Assembly (NCBI GenBank): GCA_023356515.1
Contig: JAKQYG010000030.1
Span: forward strand, 1 to 16,910
Direction of reading: 5' to 3'
Source of the DNA: Trichodesmium sp. MAG_R04
GTDB lineage: Bacteria; Cyanobacteriota; Cyanobacteriia; Cyanobacteriales; Microcoleaceae
Length of the DNA: 16,910 nt
Shown: positions 14,382-16,910 of the stretch, piece by piece
Layout of the letters: every line of letters begins with the position of its first letter
How positions within the stretch are numbered: the stretch's first letter is position 1
Notes under the pieces: model-generated
What the model was told of the DNA's origin: nothing
The model's database searches: none
What the model saw: only the letters and a program-made list of their open reading frames with translations
Program-made: the position numbers and the translations under genes

Positions 14382-14423
14382 TGTGACATTATACCACTTG
14401 AATCTTAATACTCGAAAGAGGTT

Positions 14424-14506
14424 GGGGAACTCTTTAGATATTCCCCTTTGAGATTTTAAGTATAGTTGCATAACTAATAATTCCCCTTGCTTCAGTGTAC
14501 GGGGAA
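14424..14506 (+). promoter_or_regulatory. Four-block leader able to form alternative hairpins
   Basis: Blocks are GGGGAA (14424-14429), TTCCCC (14441-14446), TTCCCC (14481-14486) and GGGGAA (14501-14506). The first pair and the last pair each form a local hairpin. Block 1 could instead pair with block 3, or block 2 with block 4. This lies 65-150 nt before the peroxiredoxin start. It is a visible structure; a regulatory switch is inference. Confidence 0.4.
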
Positions 14507-14571
14507 CGTTAAAGCAGTAAAAGCTTATGCATATCTAATTGCTAATCTACTAAATTATCTAGAGGTAAGTT

Positions 14572-15141
14572 ATGGTTATTGAGCAAGTTCCTGATGTAGT
14601 ATTTAAAACCCGTGTCCGTGATGAGTCTGTCGAAGGGCCAAACCCTTTTCGGTGGCAAGATAAAACTACCCAAGAAATTTTTGGTGGCAAGCGTGTTGTT
14701 TTATTTGCATTGCCTGGCGCTTTTACACCAACCTGCTCATCTACTCACCTGCCACGCTATGAAGAACTATACGATAAATTTAAAGAACAAGGAATAGATG
14801 AAGTTATCTGTTTATCAGTAAATGACGCTTTTGTGATGTTCCAATGGGGTAAACAGCAAGGTGCTAAAAATGTATTCCTACTACCAGATGGGAATGGAGA
14901 GTTCTCTCGCAAAATGGGAATGTTAGTAGAAAAGTCCAATATTGGTTTTGGTATGCGTTCTTGGCGCTATGCAATGATTGTCAATGACTGCAACATTGAA
15001 AAGGTATTTGTTGAAGCAGGCTTTAGTGACAACTATGGTGAAGATCCATTTGAGGTATCTGATGCAGATACGGTACTAGCTTACCTTAAAGGTATAGAAG
15101 CACCAAAAGAAAAACCAGCTAGATTAGATTTCGTGGGTTAA
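14572..15141 (+). CDS. Type II peroxiredoxin
   Basis: This 189-residue thiol peroxidase of the PrxII/Prx5 class reduces H2O2 and alkyl hydroperoxides using thioredoxin or glutaredoxin/GSH, in the cytoplasm. The active-site motif is ALPGAFTPTCSSTHLP with peroxidatic C55. The resolving-type C80 lies 25 residues on, in EVICLSVNDAFVMFQWGK, the spacing known from PrxII proteins. RSWRYAMIVNDCNIEKVFVE corresponds to the conserved Arg/Tyr strand. No glutaredoxin domain is fused. The ATG at 14572 is preceded by AGAGG with good spacing. It seems to be a single-gene unit, with an intrinsic terminator about 290 bp downstream. Confidence 0.93.
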   Translation: MVIEQVPDVVFKTRVRDESVEGPNPFRWQDKTTQEIFGGKRVVLFALPGAFTPTCSSTHLPRYEELYDKFKEQGIDEVICLSVNDAFVMFQWGKQQGAKNVFLLPDGNGEFSRKMGMLVEKSNIGFGMRSWRYAMIVNDCNIEKVFVEAGFSDNYGEDPFEVSDADTVLAYLKGIEAPKEKPARLDFVG

Positions 15142-15286
15142 TCTGGGCCTCCTAATAGACATTTCCAAAAATGCCGATTTTGAAAGGGGAGGGTAAGGAT
15201 TTGAGAATCTTTTCTGGAGATATTTAATGTACATTAAGCTGAGATAAGTAATAAAATAGATAAAGAAAAACGCTTTACCTGTTTAA

Positions 15287-15383
15287 GTATAGCAATTAAA
15301 TTTGATTTGTGAACTGCAGGGTTAAACTCTGAAATGGAAAGCTAAAGCCTTTGCAGTAAAGCAATCTTTTTAAATTGCTATAC
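15287..15383. mobile_element. 97-bp MITE-like element, GTATAGCAATT ends
   Basis: GTATAGCAATT (15287-15297) is perfectly repeated in inverse as AATTGCTATAC (15373-15383). The similarity continues imperfectly to about 24 bp. It has no coding capacity and no clear target duplication. It lies between the peroxiredoxin gene and its distal terminator. Confidence 0.55.
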
Positions 15384-15433
15384 AGTATCGCTTTTTAATA
15401 TTATCCTAACAGAACTGACACACCTAAACAAAA

Positions 15434-15464
15434 AATCAGGTTTATTGCCCTGATTGTTTTTTTT
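15434..15464 (+). terminator. Intrinsic terminator downstream of peroxiredoxin
   Basis: AATCAGG (15434-15440) pairs with CCTGATT (15449-15455) across an eight-base loop and is followed by G and eight Ts. An A-rich stretch on the left makes it potentially bidirectional. It lies about 290 nt after the peroxiredoxin stop. Confidence 0.75.
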
Positions 15465-15599
15465 CGCACTAACAAGACTTTAGGAAACAATAGCTTAAAA
15501 ATAAGGTCAAATCTTTGCACAGTAACATTTTCACATAAAACTAATCTCAGACTGAAACATCCTGAGCTGTTGTTTGATCATAATATTTATACGATGTCA

Positions 15600-16260
15600 A
15601 ACTTAAAAAATTTCGGGAGGAAAGTTCCCAGAAGATTTACCGCCTGGTAAAATAACAACACGCAGGTTTCAACCCGCAGTAAAAGTCTGCTATACCAGTA
15701 GTGGGGCATCAAGCCCTAAATGTTACTATAAGAAAATGATATGATGCTAATTCTTCAATGCTTTTAGCTCAAAAATCTATTCCACTACTTCTAGCTTGAC
15801 ACGCTAGTAGCATAGTAATCAAGAACAAGGCTTGTCGCTATGAGCTCTAGCTAGTGCGGTGAGATTCCGTCGGATAGGAGACGGGGACTTAATTTCTTAC
15901 GACGGTTGAAAGCAGGTAATGCAGCTAGAAAAGTGATTTATTGCTCTCACATTTTGAGTAAAATCACTGGTGAAAGCTAGCTAGAAAATGTAAGTTTACA
16001 GGTAGATAATAACCTATGCCGAGAAGTTTATAAATCTGTTGACAGACTTGAAGAAAACGTCGATTTATCCCGTTTTCGGTAGATTTGCCACAGAATCCAG
16101 GGTGTTTCAACCCCTGAAGATATGAATGAGGGATTGAATTATATAGCATAAGCCAAAAGGGTGAGGAAAGACAGCGCTTTCCATTTTTATAAGGTATACC
16201 CACGTTAGCAAAAGCCCACACTACATGACTTTCATCATTTACCCTGTACATTATTTGCCC
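15600..16260. other. Stem-loop-rich gene-free region, possible transposon/RNA relics
   Basis: Many local hairpins are visible. CTGGTA/TACCAG enclose a CGCAGG/CCCGC-type stem around 15650-15705 that pairs better on the minus strand, with G-U. CCGTC (15867-15871) pairs with GACGG (15880-15884). AGTGATTT (15932-15939) pairs with AAATCACT (15961-15968). GAAAACG (16053-16059) pairs with CGTTTTC (16071-16077). The part 15840-15990 recalls the tail and end hairpin of IS200/IS605 TnpB loci (TGCGGTGAG, then a GC hairpin), but no tnpB frame survives. A 95-codon minus-strand frame (15964-16251) has no recognisable family and overlaps several of these hairpins. Nothing is firmly assignable. Confidence 0.4.
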
Positions 16261-16382
16261 GAAATCTGCTGTATAGGGATCAAGTCAGAAGTTGAATTTG
16301 CAGTACAGAACAAATTTGAGAGGCATGAGAATGTTCTAACTGCTCTAACGACCACTGTATTATTTATGTGAACACTCAAATA

Positions 16383-16910
16383 ATGACTACTGAAACTAGA
16401 CAAAAAAGGATAGGAGTTTTTGACAGTGGGATAGGTGGTTTAACTGTTTTAAGAGAATTATATAGACAGTTACCCAACGAATCTATTCTTTACTTTGGTG
16501 ACACAGCAAGACTACCTTATGGAACAAGAACTACCAAAGAGATTTTACAATTTGTAGATGAAATTGTTGAGTGGCTAATCAAAAATGAGGTCAAAATGGT
16601 ATTGATGGCTTGCAATACAAGTTCAGCTTTAGCTCTGGAAAAAGTTAAATCGAAATTTGATATCCCTATTCTAGGATTGATTGTACCTGGAGCTAATGCT
16701 GCCGTAAAAAAAGGAAAAAGAATAGGGGTTATTGCGACCCCTGCAACTGCTGCTAGCAATGCCTATCGTAATGCGATTTTAAAAGCAGATGCTTCTGTTC
16801 AAGTTTGGCAAGTTGGTTGTCCCTATTTTGTACCATTAATAGAACAAAATCAGCTACATGACCCCCACACATATGAGATAGCAGAAGAATATTTAATACC
16901 TTTAATGCAG
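16383..16910 (+). CDS. murI: Glutamate racemase, N-terminal part (runs off window)
   Basis: It interconverts L- and D-glutamate for peptidoglycan synthesis. The first 176 residues are present and the frame is open to the last base. Motifs are RIGVFDSGIGGLTVLREL with D14 and S15, YFGDTARLPYGTRT (38-51), MACNTSSA with catalytic C77, IPILGLIVPG, and GVIATPATAAS. The second catalytic cysteine (the GCTHYP-type motif) would lie beyond the window end. The ATG at 16383 gives the standard N-terminus; no strong ribosome binding site is seen. The upstream 240 bp contains no recognised promoter. Confidence 0.95.
   Translation, partial: MTTETRQKRIGVFDSGIGGLTVLRELYRQLPNESILYFGDTARLPYGTRTTKEILQFVDEIVEWLIKNEVKMVLMACNTSSALALEKVKSKFDIPILGLIVPGANAAVKKGKRIGVIATPATAASNAYRNAILKADASVQVWQVGCPYFVPLIEQNQLHDPHTYEIAEEYLIPLMQ

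Larger units (their letters stand above)
14010..14571. promoter_or_regulatory. maf-peroxiredoxin intergenic region with repeats and leader hairpins
   Basis: There is no gene. 14010-14330 is AT-rich and unassigned. A 24-bp perfect tandem duplication follows at 14334-14381. Paired GGGGAA/TTCCCC blocks lie at 14424-14506, and a plausible ribosome binding site AGAGG is just before the peroxiredoxin ATG. The promoter of the peroxiredoxin gene must lie here. I cannot assign its boxes. Confidence 0.55.

Noticed and set aside
15601..15640. RNase P RNA-like phrase GGGAGGAAAGTTCC
   Set aside because: It resembles GAGGAAAGTCC, but the rest of the conserved RNase P core and length are absent.
15858..15885. 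Cobalamin riboswitch-like GGTGAGATTCC
   Set aside because: There is no B12 box or surrounding riboswitch core, and no B12-related gene downstream.
16085..16140. CRISPR-repeat-like phrases (GTTTCAACCCC and AGGGATTGAAT)
   Set aside because: They occur once, with no spaced identical repeats and no cas genes. Similar GTTTCAACCC near 15666 is not part of an array.
15964..16251. 95-codon minus-strand open frame
   Set aside because: It shows no recognisable motif and odd composition, overlaps several plus- and minus-strand hairpins, and has no neighbour context. It is not supported as a gene.

Overview
The window looks like the chromosome of a filamentous, non-heterocystous-type cyanobacterium of the Trichodesmium/Okeania kind. 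This is an inference from several signs: AT-rich, loosely packed DNA, scattered GCGATCGC (HIP1-like) sites, a CyanoP lipoprotein, a PAM68 photosystem II assembly factor, CofG, a HetZ-related protein, and chloroplast-like group II introns sitting inside protein genes. About half of the window is not protein-coding host sequence. It holds introns, transposon relics, MITE-like inverted repeats and structured intergenic DNA.

Layout. 1-1375: the 3' part of a group II intron (copy 1). Its reverse transcriptase is broken, its HNH endonuclease domain is intact, and a 276-bp IS5-family derivative sits in its domain VI loop. 1376-2267: a short downstream exon of an unidentified gene that overlaps a creatininase-family gene by ATGA. 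2268-2655: a terminator-like hairpin and a compact GC-rich structured element that resembles an IS200/IS605-type (HEARO/omega) RNA, ending at the cofG stop codon. 2656-4873: cofG (minus) and a HetZ-related gene (plus), divergent. 4874-6006: gene-free DNA with several MITE-like inverted repeats. 6007-7068: aroF (minus). 7200-8104: an IS630 transposase relic and further transposon debris. 8105-9572: the minus-strand cluster ruvA-rpsO-PAM68. 9905-14009: cyanoP followed by maf, which is split by a complete 2532-bp group II intron (copy 2). 14572-15141: type II peroxiredoxin. 15142-16382: a long stem-loop-rich gene-free stretch. 16383-16910: murI, running off the end.

How things fit together. The best-supported unusual point is the maf gene. 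The intron boundaries 11052 and 13583 restore an in-frame 204-residue Maf protein. They agree with a GTGCG 5' end, a perfect 6-bp IBS1/EBS1 match, an intact domain V, and a domain VI stem with a bulged A eight bases from an AAC 3' end. Maf production should therefore depend on splicing. The two introns have decayed in opposite ways. Copy 2 keeps an uninterrupted RT/maturase frame with YADD but has lost its HNH domain. Copy 1 has lost the RT frame but keeps the HNH domain. Both still have matching domain V and covarying domain VI stems, so the copy 2 maturase could serve both introns. That last step is inference.
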